NCBI GenBank assembly: GCA_947629805.1
Contig: CANRFE010000080.1
Coordinates: 1-5,638, forward strand
Direction of reading: 5' to 3'
Source of the DNA: an uncultured Clostridia bacterium
GTDB lineage: Bacteria; Bacillota; Clostridia; TANB77; CAG-508
DNA length: 5,638 nucleotides
Below the pieces are notes generated by a model. That model saw only the letters and a list, made by a program, of their open reading frames with translations, was not told the DNA's origin and made no database searches. The position numbers were made by a program, and so were the translations under genes. Positions 1 to 4,905 of this stretch are shown one piece after another. Position 1 is the stretch's first letter. Each line of letters begins with the position of its first letter.

Positions 1-564
1 TCTAGTTCATCGCCTGCTACACGCAAAGAATGACTAACAACAATTCCTCCTAAAGAAATAACAGCTACCTCGGTAGTACCTCCTCCAATATCTACAATAA
101 TACTACCACTTGGCTCTGCTACTTCTAAATTTGCACCAATAGCTGCTGCCATTGGTTCTTCAATTAAATACACTTCTTTTGCACCTGCTTGTATCACAGA
201 CTCTTCTACTGCTCTTTCTTCCACTTCTGTAATACCAGATGGCACACCTACTACTACTCTTGGTCTTGCCACATTATAGCGTTGACATACTTTAGCAATA
301 AGATTTTTAAGCATTAGTTGTGTTGCTGTAAAATCCGCAATAACACCGTCTTTTAAAGGTCTTACCGCTTTAATTTCGTCTGGCGTTCTTCCGAAGCATT
401 TCTTTTGCTTCATACCCTGTGGCTAAAATACGATTCGTTTTTCGATCAATTGCCACGACAGATGGTTCTTTTAATACAATTCCTTTCCCTCTTAAGGCAA
501 CTAAAGTATTAGCCGTTCCTAAGTCAATTCCAATATCTTTGTTTTTTAGTGAAAATAGTTTCAT
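1..564 (-). pseudogene. mreB: Rod shape-determining protein MreB, one-base frameshift, 3' end cut by window edge
   Basis: MreB is the bacterial actin that forms membrane-bound ATP-dependent filaments directing lateral wall synthesis. The start at 564 is set by AAGGAG at 574-579; it gives MKLFSLKNKDIGIDLGTANT with the phosphate-1 motif DLGTANT at residues 14-20. The frame is normal to L57 (GYEAKEML), then runs RKNARRN and stops. Dropping one base near 393-396 restores GRTPDEIKAVRPLKDGVIAD. That frame stays open to the window edge, with VVVGVPSGITEVEERAV, EEPMAAAIGA and the phosphate-2 motif VDIGGGTTEVAVISLGG. About 187 of a usual 335-345 residues are visible. As written, the product would be a 64-residue stub. 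RadC lies 38 bases upstream, the usual radC-mreB order, which favours mreB over the paralogue mbl. Family identity is very secure. Whether the gene is truly broken or the base is a sequencing error cannot be decided here. Confidence 0.93.
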
Positions 565-573
565 GTTTTTTCT

Positions 574-579
574 CTCCTT
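574..579 (-). promoter_or_regulatory. Ribosome binding site of mreB
   Basis: AAGGAG lies nine bases before the ATG at 564. It chooses this start over an in-frame ATG at 585, which would add MKKERKN and has only a weaker AAGGTG before it. MreB proteins normally begin a few residues before DIGIDLGT, which also fits 564. Confidence 0.75.
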
Positions 580-602
580 TTTCATTTTGCACCTTTTTTC
601 TT

Positions 603-1286
603 TTATTTTGTCCTTTGTTCGCTTACAATACTTTGAAAAACTCCATCTCCAATAACAATGTGATCTAAAAACTGCAAGTCTAATAATTTTGCTGCCTCTT
701 CAATCTGCTTTGTAATTTGTATATCTTGTATGCTTGGTGTAGCATCTCCACTAGGATGATTATGCACTAAAATAAACTTGCTCATTCCTATTTTCATAAT
801 TTCTTCAAAGATTTGTTTTACATTTATAGTTGCAGAAGCTATATTTCCAATACTAATATCCACTATTTTTTGTACCACGTTTTTTGTATTTAATATGAGA
901 ATTTTTACGATTTCTCTTTTTTCATACCTTAGCTCGTCCATAACTAAATCAGCTACATCTTTAGGTTGTTTAATTTTTACATTTAAATTAAGGGGTTTTG
1001 CCATTCGTTTTGCTAATTCACACATTGCTTTTATTTGAATCGCTTTTACTCTTCCTACTCCATGTATTTGTTTTAATTCTCCTAAAGAAATTTCTTGAAG
1101 ACTTCTTATATTTTCTTCTCCCCTTAAGGCTAAAATATTTTGCGCTAGCCCTATTGCAGTTTGCTCTTTTGTTCCTGTTTTTAAAATGATGGCAAGTAAT
1201 TCCGAATTCGATAATACTTTTTCTCCATACATTTCTAATTTTTCATAAGGTCTTTCTGAATTTGGTAATTGTTTAATAGATAACAA
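603..1286 (-). CDS. radC: RadC family protein (JAB/MPN domain), TTG start
   Basis: RadC was once called a DNA repair protein, but its cellular role is unsettled. It combines a helix-hairpin-helix segment with a JAB1/MPN metalloprotease-like fold. Here the N-terminus has the family signature LPNSERPYEKL, residues 7-17. The helix-hairpin-helix lies around 70-90 (ELKQIHGVGRVKAIQIK). The JAMM motif HNHPSGDATPSIQD begins at H175, with H177 and D188 as the other expected metal ligands; E125 is the likely acidic partner. At 227 residues it is normal and complete. No ATG fits: the only good start is TTG at 1286, five bases after AAAGGAG (1292-1298). The next methionine, residue 19, would cut off the conserved N-terminus. 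It sits 30 bases after the DUF4321 gene and 38 bases before mreB, so it is probably cotranscribed with both. Family assignment is secure; function is not. Confidence 0.95.
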   Translation of the reverse strand: MLSIKQLPNSERPYEKLEMYGEKVLSNSELLAIILKTGTKEQTAIGLAQNILALRGEENIRSLQEISLGELKQIHGVGRVKAIQIKAMCELAKRMAKPLNLNVKIKQPKDVADLVMDELRYEKREIVKILILNTKNVVQKIVDISIGNIASATINVKQIFEEIMKIGMSKFILVHNHPSGDATPSIQDIQITKQIEEAAKLLDLQFLDHIVIGDGVFQSIVSEQRTK

Positions 1287-1316
1287 ATTTTCTCCTTTCG
1301 TTAAGCCCCTATTTCC

Positions 1317-1574
1317 TTACACTCTTCGATATACTAATACGGCAATAATCATACCAATAATACTAGCAATATTAATTTTAAAGAATAAGCCAAAAGAAAT
1401 TTGCACAATGCTTAGGTCTAATTCAATTGGTGTAGATAACCCAAAGCTTTGCCCATATCCAAGCCACCATAAAAAATCTACTTTTCCTGCTAAATCTCCT
1501 AATAGCCCACCTATTACTAGTCCTGATAAAATAAATATTAATAAAATCCATATATTTTTTTCTCTTGTTGCCAT
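1317..1574 (-). CDS. DUF4321 small membrane protein
   Basis: This 85-residue protein matches, from memory, the DUF4321 family found beside maf, radC and mreB in Clostridia. Its function is unknown. Two hydrophobic helices are visible, roughly residues 8-28 (WILLIFILSGLVIGGLLG) and 59-82 (ISFGLFFKINIASIIGMIIA), joined by a loop with the characteristic GYGQSFGLSTPIELDL. It ends in VYRRV, a basic tail expected to stay in the cytoplasm. The start at 1574 follows AAGGAAG by about eight bases and is the first ATG downstream of the promoter at 1618-1646. An in-frame ATG at 1646 lies inside the promoter and is rejected. The gene heads the radC-mreB transcription unit, so a role in envelope or cell-shape biology is a reasonable guess from context only. 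Confidence 0.88.
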   Translation of the reverse strand: MATREKNIWILLIFILSGLVIGGLLGDLAGKVDFLWWLGYGQSFGLSTPIELDLSIVQISFGLFFKINIASIIGMIIAVLVYRRV

Positions 1575-1617
1575 CTCTTTTACTTCCTTTCTTTGTTCTT
1601 TCGTTTTTACCGCTCTT

Positions 1618-1646
1618 ATTATATACACTTTTTTGCTTTTTTTCAA
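1618..1646 (-). promoter_or_regulatory. Vegetative sigma-A promoter of the DUF4321-radC-mreB operon
   Basis: On the minus strand TTGAAA (1641-1646) is followed by a 17-base spacer and a perfect TATAAT (1618-1623). Only one -35 base differs from consensus. Transcription should begin near 1611, leaving a leader of about 37 bases before the ATG at 1574. This excludes the in-frame ATG at 1646 as the start. Confidence 0.8.
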
Positions 1647-1742
1647 GGCATTTTCTTTACTTTTTTATTTTTCTATGGTATATTCAATAGTATCTTTTTT
1701 AGAGATTTTTCATATTATATCATAATTACCAAATATTACTCA

Positions 1743-1771
1743 TTTCCTTTCTAGGAATATCATGTTATAAT
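1743..1771 (+). promoter_or_regulatory. Extended -10 promoter of the mecA-like gene
   Basis: TGTTATAAT at 1763-1771 is a perfect extended -10 element (TGnTATAAT). Seventeen bases upstream the -35 position reads TTTCCT, a poor match, which is typical when an extended -10 is present. Transcription should begin near 1778, giving a leader of about 23 bases. It is divergent from the shape-operon promoter about 100 bases away. Confidence 0.65.
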
Positions 1772-1786
1772 AAATTTATAAAGATG

Positions 1787-1792
1787 AGGAGG
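1787..1792 (+). promoter_or_regulatory. Ribosome binding site of the mecA-like gene
   Basis: A perfect AGGAGG lies eight bases before the ATG at 1801 but only two bases before the in-frame ATG at 1795. Spacing therefore selects 1801 as the start, removing two residues from the longest reading frame. Confidence 0.8.
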
Positions 1793-1800
1793 CTATGTAC

Positions 1801-2436
1801 ATGCGTTTCGAAAAGTTAAATGAAGATAAAATCAGAATTACCTTAAGCCATGAAGATTTAGTAAAAAAAGATATTGATTTTCATTCCTTTATGTCTAATT
1901 CTCTTGAATCACAAGATTTATTCTTTGATATGTTAGAAGAAGCAGAAAAAGAAATTGGATTTATTACTAAAGATTACCTAATTCGCATTGAAGCCTTAGC
2001 AATGGCTGGAGGCGATTTTGTATTAACTGTAACAAGAAGTCTTCCTGAAAAAACTAAAACGAATCGAAAAAAAGTACATATTAAAAGAAAAAAAATGAAT
2101 ACGAACGCTACGCAAATTATTTATTCTTTTTCTAGTTTTGAAGATTATTGTTCGTTTTTATCCTTTTTTAGAAAAAACCACTTTAGTCCAATTCATTTAG
2201 CAGAGCAAATTTTGTTTTATGAATACCACGGTATTTATTACCTTGTATTAAATCAAATTAATCTTAGTTACCCATCCCTTAGAAAGCTTTTTTCTTCCAT
2301 TACAGAATTTGCTAGTTTTGTTAACCACTCTGAAGTTTTTGCTAGTAAACTTTCCGAATCTGGAAAATTGATTATGAAACATAATGCCATTCGTATTGGC
2401 TTAAAACATTTTGCAAAAAAAATACCTAGAACCTAG
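1801..2436 (+). CDS. mecA: MecA-family adaptor protein for ClpC
   Basis: MecA proteins deliver substrates to the ClpC ATPase and promote its assembly for degradation by ClpCP. In Bacillus subtilis the best-known target is ComK; in Clostridia the targets are largely unknown. The protein has 211 residues, against 218 in B. subtilis. The N-terminal domain starts MRFEKLNEDKIRITLS, matching the usual opening M-E-I-E-R-I-N-E, and runs to about residue 79 with the acidic helix ESQDLFFDMLEEAEKE. The C-terminal, ClpC-binding domain covers about 105-206, from FSSFEDYCSFL to ESGKLIMKHNAIRIGLKHF. The linker, about 80-101, is strongly basic (KTKTNRKKVHIKRKKMNTN), whereas the B. subtilis linker is acidic. 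The gene stands alone with its own promoter and terminator. Family membership is well supported by both ends; targets are not predictable. Confidence 0.85.
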   Translation: MRFEKLNEDKIRITLSHEDLVKKDIDFHSFMSNSLESQDLFFDMLEEAEKEIGFITKDYLIRIEALAMAGGDFVLTVTRSLPEKTKTNRKKVHIKRKKMNTNATQIIYSFSSFEDYCSFLSFFRKNHFSPIHLAEQILFYEYHGIYYLVLNQINLSYPSLRKLFSSITEFASFVNHSEVFASKLSESGKLIMKHNAIRIGLKHFAKKIPRT

Positions 2437-2445
2437 GTATTTTTT
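2415..2445 (+). terminator. Rho-independent terminator of the mecA-like gene, overlapping its stop codon
   Basis: TACCTAG (2423-2429) pairs with CTAGGTA (2433-2439) around a three-base loop. Flanking A and T runs extend the stem to about 13 bp, and six Ts end at 2445. The stop codon TAG at 2434-2436 is part of the stem. The A run on the left gives a T run on the other strand, so the hairpin may also stop transcripts of the convergent peptidase gene. Confidence 0.8.
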
Positions 2446-2452
2446 ATAAAAC

Positions 2453-2477
2453 AAACGGTATCTTTTTGATACCGTTT
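2453..2477 (-). terminator. Terminator of the M23 peptidase gene
   Basis: AAACGGTATC (2453-2462) and GATACCGTTT (2468-2477) form a perfect 10 bp stem with a five-base loop. On the minus strand it begins eight bases after the peptidase stop codon and is followed by GTTTTAT. On the plus strand it is also followed by a T-rich tract, so it can act in both directions, backing up the mecA terminator. Confidence 0.75.
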
Positions 2478-2484
2478 TTGTTTT

Positions 2485-3471
2485 TTAATATAAATAATTT
2501 TGTGGATTTTGTGCTATTCCATTTACACGAATTTCTAAATGTAAATGATTTCCTTGTGAATTTCCTGTATTTCCTACAGAAGCAATGACATCTCCTTGTG
2601 ACACTCTTTGTCCTACTGATACATATAAGCTTGTACAATGGCCATATAAAGTTTCTACTCCGTTTCCGTGAGAAATAATAACATGATTTCCATAGCCTCC
2701 GCCATAACCATATTGCGCATATACTACTGTACCAGATGCAGCTGCTTTAATTGGCGTACCCTTTGGTGCTCCTATATCAATTCCTTTATGGCTTCTTCCC
2801 CATCTTGCTCCAAATCTTGAAGTTACTGTTCCTGAAATTGGTCTTATTAAAGAAATTCCCAATGGCACTTTTTCATTTGAAGTATTAACTCCAACAGCAG
2901 CTATCGTATAAGAACTTTGTACTATTTTTTCTTCGTACAAATCGGCAACACATTTTTCCACTGTTGCAAATTCCTTTAATTCGGTTTCGTATTTTTCTAC
3001 AATAGATAATTCATTTTGATTATTACTTTCTTTTTCTTTTAGTTCATTTACTACTTGTTCTGCTTCTTCAAAGCTAGATACATAAGCTTTTTCTTCGTCT
3101 CCCACGCAAATCGCATAATAATTATAGTAGGCTTTTCCTTGTTCTACAATTTTATTAAAAATTTCTTCATCATTGGTAGGAACATCTTTTTTTAAAAAAC
3201 AAAGCTTGTATTCTGGTAATTGGTTTACTTCTACAAATGCAATATTTTGCCCATTTCCTTTTTCTATGTATGCATTAATTCTTTGTTGCAATTTACTTTT
3301 ATTTTCACTATAGCCAATCCATTCTCCGTTCAAACTAACACGATAAATTGGTTTATAAATATAAGAAATTGCTCCTATCATCAAAAAAGTAGCTAAGATA
3401 ATTAAAATGGTAAATTTAGTCCAAGTACGAATATGAACAATAGTCTTTTTAATAGTACTTATTTGAAACAA
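2485..3471 (-). CDS. Membrane-anchored M23 (LytM-type) peptidoglycan metallopeptidase
   Basis: The predicted product is a zinc endopeptidase cutting cross-bridge or stem peptides of peptidoglycan outside the membrane. A single hydrophobic segment at about residues 20-38 follows a basic N-terminus and should act as an uncleaved anchor or signal. Residues 40-200 are a Lys/Glu-rich extracellular region, partly helical, in which I recognise no named domain. The catalytic domain fills about 205-328: HKGID gives H228 and D232, LYGH gives H278, and NHLHLEIR gives H309 and H311. By analogy with LytM, H228, D232 and H311 bind zinc and H278 and H309 are catalytic, so the enzyme should be active. Length is 328 residues if TTG at 3471 is used. 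An upstream in-frame stop at 3475-3477 prevents a longer form, and the start is uncertain because AGGAG touches the TTG. The gene has its own promoter and terminator and looks monocistronic. Confidence 0.9.
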   Translation of the reverse strand: MFQISTIKKTIVHIRTWTKFTILIILATFLMIGAISYIYKPIYRVSLNGEWIGYSENKSKLQQRINAYIEKGNGQNIAFVEVNQLPEYKLCFLKKDVPTNDEEIFNKIVEQGKAYYNYYAICVGDEEKAYVSSFEEAEQVVNELKEKESNNQNELSIVEKYETELKEFATVEKCVADLYEEKIVQSSYTIAAVGVNTSNEKVPLGISLIRPISGTVTSRFGARWGRSHKGIDIGAPKGTPIKAAASGTVVYAQYGYGGGYGNHVIISHGNGVETLYGHCTSLYVSVGQRVSQGDVIASVGNTGNSQGNHLHLEIRVNGIAQNPQNYLY

Positions 3472-3476
3472 CTCCT
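3472..3476 (-). promoter_or_regulatory. Ribosome binding site of the M23 gene, abnormally close to the start
   Basis: AGGAG is immediately followed by TTG (3469-3471), a spacing of zero. At normal spacing (nine bases) the in-frame codon is ATA at 3460-3462, a very rare initiator. No ATG or GTG is available before the membrane segment. Confidence 0.5.
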
Positions 3477-3502
3477 ATCTTTTTTCTTTTTTTGATAGTG
3501 TC

Positions 3503-3531
3503 ATTGTATCGAAACTTCTTTTTTTTTACAA
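3503..3531 (-). promoter_or_regulatory. Vegetative sigma-A promoter of the M23 peptidase gene
   Basis: On the minus strand TTGTAA (3526-3531) is followed by 17 bases and TACAAT (3503-3508). The -10 differs from consensus by one base and the -35 by two. Transcription should start near 3496, about 25 bases before the TTG at 3471. The A-rich leader contains a weak CTATC/GATAG pairing whose second arm overlaps the ribosome binding site. Confidence 0.65.
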
Positions 3532-3693
3532 AGTTTATTTTGGGTTATTTTTGACGTTTTTTTGTCTTTCCGTAAGTTTATCTCTATTTTTGTTCAATAT
3601 GCTTCCTTTTTTAATAAAGAAGGAATAGGATATTTCTTCTTATTTCCTTTCTTCCCTAATGAAACAACAAGAAACATCCATGCTCTATTTTTT

Positions 3694-3936
3694 CTATTGT
3701 AATTCCTTTTTTACTTCTTGAATTTCTTTTTCCGTAGCAGTTTGGGCTGTTTGATAATATCCCTTTGTTTGCGCCACTTTAAATAGCTCATATTGAAAAC
3801 TTTCATTGTTGTTTCGTATTTGTTGAATCGTTTGCCTCAACTGCATATTTTCTGCCTCCGAAATAACTCCCTGATAAGTAACAAGGCCTGCCTTCACATC
3901 ATTTAAAATATCGTTTACCATTGTTTTTTCATCCAT
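3694..3936 (-). CDS. Coat_F-like spore coat protein (80 residues)
   Basis: The protein resembles the small CotF-type (Coat_F family) proteins of Clostridia, thought to be structural parts of the spore. Its opening MDEKTMVNDILNDVKAGLVTYQGVI and the central ENMQLRQTIQQIRN and FQYELFKVAQTKGYYQTA are the recognisable family blocks. It appears to be all-helical, with no signal peptide, membrane segment or cysteine, as expected for a protein assembled from the mother-cell cytoplasm or kept in the forespore. The start at 3936 is supported by AAGGAG (3945-3950) eight bases upstream. It lies 80 bases after the 62-residue relative, in the same direction and probably in the same transcript, with the palindrome 3957-4013 between them. 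No clear terminator follows it. The exact layer and timing of assembly are not visible in the sequence. Confidence 0.85.
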   Translation of the reverse strand: MDEKTMVNDILNDVKAGLVTYQGVISEAENMQLRQTIQQIRNNNESFQYELFKVAQTKGYYQTAQTATEKEIQEVKKELQ

Positions 3937-3956
3937 TTTTTCTTCTCCTTTCTCAA

Positions 3957-4013
3957 CTAATGTCGCATTAGGGACGTTTTCTAAAGGAGCATCTGTCCCT
4001 TATGCGACATTAG
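3957..4013. repeat. Long imperfect palindrome between the two spore genes (REP/MITE-like candidate)
   Basis: Arms 3957-3975 and 3995-4013 pair over 19 positions with one T-T mismatch (3969/4001); a G-T pair at 3976/3994 may extend this. The loop is about 17-19 bases. It begins three bases after the stop codon of the 62-residue gene and ends just before the ribosome binding site of the next gene. No T run follows on either strand, so it is not a standard terminator. The words TGTCGCAT and GGGAC remind me of short palindromic repeats dispersed in Clostridia, but I cannot verify that here. It could instead be a 3' stabilising stem or processing site. Confidence 0.7.
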
Positions 4014-4016
4014 CAA

Positions 4017-4205
4017 TTAATTATTTAGAAATGACATTAATTTTTGTTTTGTATTGAATGCATCTTGTGCAGATTTTGTAAAGATTTGCTTAATTTGTGG
4101 ATCTACTGCCTGTGAGGCATAAGTATTTAATTTTTGATACGCGGTTTCGTCCATGTTTATTAAATGTCTTAAATTTTGTAATTCTATTTGTGTTAGATTT
4201 GCCAT
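4017..4205 (-). CDS. Small Coat_F-like spore protein (62 residues)
   Basis: This very short protein matches, from memory, clostridial CotF-related proteins that begin MANLTQIELQNLRHLI and end in a helix like AQDAFNTKQKLMSFLNN. It looks like the N-terminal half of a ferritin-like helical hairpin: two amphipathic helices, about residues 4-30 and 35-60, with no cysteine or membrane segment. The expected histidine-rich turn of some homologues is not obvious; here it reads INMDETAYQKL. The start at 4205 follows AAGGAAG (4213-4219) by seven bases. It is the first gene of a spore pair, with the 80-residue Coat_F protein downstream, and a sporulation-type promoter candidate lies at 4239-4267. The two proteins plausibly assemble together, which is inference from adjacency and shared family. 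Confidence 0.8.
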   Translation of the reverse strand: MANLTQIELQNLRHLINMDETAYQKLNTYASQAVDPQIKQIFTKSAQDAFNTKQKLMSFLNN

Positions 4206-4238
4206 ATTGTTTCTTCCTTTCTTTTTCCCATTTTCTGT

Positions 4239-4267
4239 TAGTATTTCCTTTTTTCTTCGTTCTATTC
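4239..4267 (-). promoter_or_regulatory. Candidate sporulation promoter (sigma-G or sigma-E type) for the spore gene pair
   Basis: On the minus strand GAATA (4263-4267) is followed by 17 bases and AATACTA (4239-4245). Against the sigma-G pattern GHATR - 17/18 - CATnnTA, only the first -10 base differs. The same stretch is a weaker match to sigma-E. Transcription would begin near 4232, about 26 bases before the ATG. No vegetative promoter was seen in this gap. Short degenerate motifs make this tentative. Confidence 0.4.
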
Positions 4268-4268
4268 A

Positions 4269-4331
4269 AAAAATCAGTTTCTTCTTATTCTCTTTTGTTA
4301 TATAAAAGGGAATAAGAAGAAACTGATTTTT
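4269..4331 (-). terminator. Very long terminator hairpin after the pcrA-deoxyribonucleotidase pair
   Basis: Arms 4269-4297 and 4303-4331 pair over 29 positions with only two G-T wobbles (4291/4309 and 4297/4303) and a five-base loop. On the minus strand the last arm runs into six Ts (4268-4273). It begins nine bases after the nucleotidase stop codon, the right place for an intrinsic terminator. The stem is far longer than the usual 7-15 bp. Confidence 0.8.
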
Positions 4332-4340
4332 ATAGTATTG

Positions 4341-4895
4341 TTATAGTATTTTTTCAATTTCTTTCCAATTATTTACACGGATGACTCCATGTTGTTTTAA
4401 TTCTTCTTGTGGTATGGTTTTGTTGTGGTAAGCTGTAAAGAGTAACTTTTTTTCTGCTGTTCCTGCTAAATTTGATAATTTATCATCTATTTTTATATCA
4501 CAATTCAAGATTTCTTTGTTGGTTGTAAAAATATAACGATTTGGGGAAAGAAATGGTAAATTGTGATATAAATATTCAAATTTATTTTTCAAGTTATTTC
4601 CAGAATAGGCTTCCTTATCACGAAAGATATAAGCTGTTGCAATATAAATTTCATATTTTTTTGCTAGCCTTTGTAATACTTCATAACTATCCGGTAGCAT
4701 ACTACATTCTTCATAAACATTTTTTGTAGAAAAAAATTCTGACCACTCTGGATATTTTTCTTTCGGAATGATGTCTTGTATGTAATAGGTTTTTATATCC
4801 TCTTTTTGATAGTGCGTTCCCAAAAATTGATTCACCAGACTTAAAAAACCACCATCACAAATAACATCATCCATATCTACCATTATTTTTTTCAT
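4341..4895 (-). CDS. HAD-family 5'(3')-deoxyribonucleotidase (NT5C type)
   Basis: The predicted enzyme removes phosphate from deoxyribonucleoside monophosphates in the cytoplasm, helping balance dNTP pools. The four HAD motifs can be placed: motif I DMDDVICD with nucleophile D7 and acid/base D9; motif II at T87 in IATAY; a motif III lysine, probably K127 in TTNKEIL; and motif IV IDDKLSNL with D137 and D138. D10 and the following VICD are typical of the NT5C family rather than of phosphoglycolate phosphatases. At 184 residues it is of normal family length, without signal peptide or membrane segment. The ATG at 4895 follows AAGGGGA (4901-4907), which overlaps the stop codon of the upstream helicase gene, so the two are surely cotranscribed. 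The family is clear; the preferred nucleotide substrate cannot be told from sequence. Confidence 0.85.
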   Translation of the reverse strand: MKKIMVDMDDVICDGGFLSLVNQFLGTHYQKEDIKTYYIQDIIPKEKYPEWSEFFSTKNVYEECSMLPDSYEVLQRLAKKYEIYIATAYIFRDKEAYSGNNLKNKFEYLYHNLPFLSPNRYIFTTNKEILNCDIKIDDKLSNLAGTAEKKLLFTAYHNKTIPQEELKQHGVIRVNNWKEIEKIL

Positions 4896-4905
4896 TTTCT
4901 TCCCC

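Noticed and set aside
370..585. A separate 71-residue gene ending at 370
   Set aside because: It is the 5' part of mreB plus a few out-of-frame codons after the frameshift. The start at 585 is also less well supported than 564.
419..1189. Several plus-strand open frames opposite mreB and radC (419-655, 778-1038, 998-1189)
   Set aside because: They are antisense to conserved genes, have phenylalanine/leucine/serine-rich compositions typical of AT-rich antisense, and lack ribosome sites.
1575..1646. Longer DUF4321 protein starting at 1646
   Set aside because: The ATG lies within the -35 box of a near-consensus promoter, and the added residues are not part of the family.
1408..1725. Plus-strand open frame of 105 codons across DUF4321 and its promoter
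   Set aside because: It overlaps a recognised gene and the operon promoter and shows no ribosome site or family resemblance.
1671..1760. Short inverted words in the divergent mecA/DUF4321 spacer as a shared operator
   Set aside because: The matches are four to five bases long in very AT-rich DNA and not distinguishable from chance.
2444..2638. Minus-strand open frame of 64 codons overlapping the peptidase 3' end
   Set aside because: It is the +1 shadow of the M23 domain, running through the terminator, with no ribosome site.
3603..3625. Ten-bp hairpin with a three-base loop downstream of the Coat_F pair
   Set aside because: The stem is almost all A-T with a wobble, has no T run after it on either strand, and purine-rich DNA around it allows several alternative pairings; it is not convincing as a terminator.
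3640..3681. Thirteen-residue minus-strand open frame (MDVSCCFIREERK)
   Set aside because: There is no ribosome binding site and nothing else to support translation.
4097..4315. Plus-strand open frame of 72 codons across the small spore gene and the long hairpin
   Set aside because: It is antisense to a recognised spore protein and its promoter, highly hydrophobic by composition, and runs into the terminator arm.
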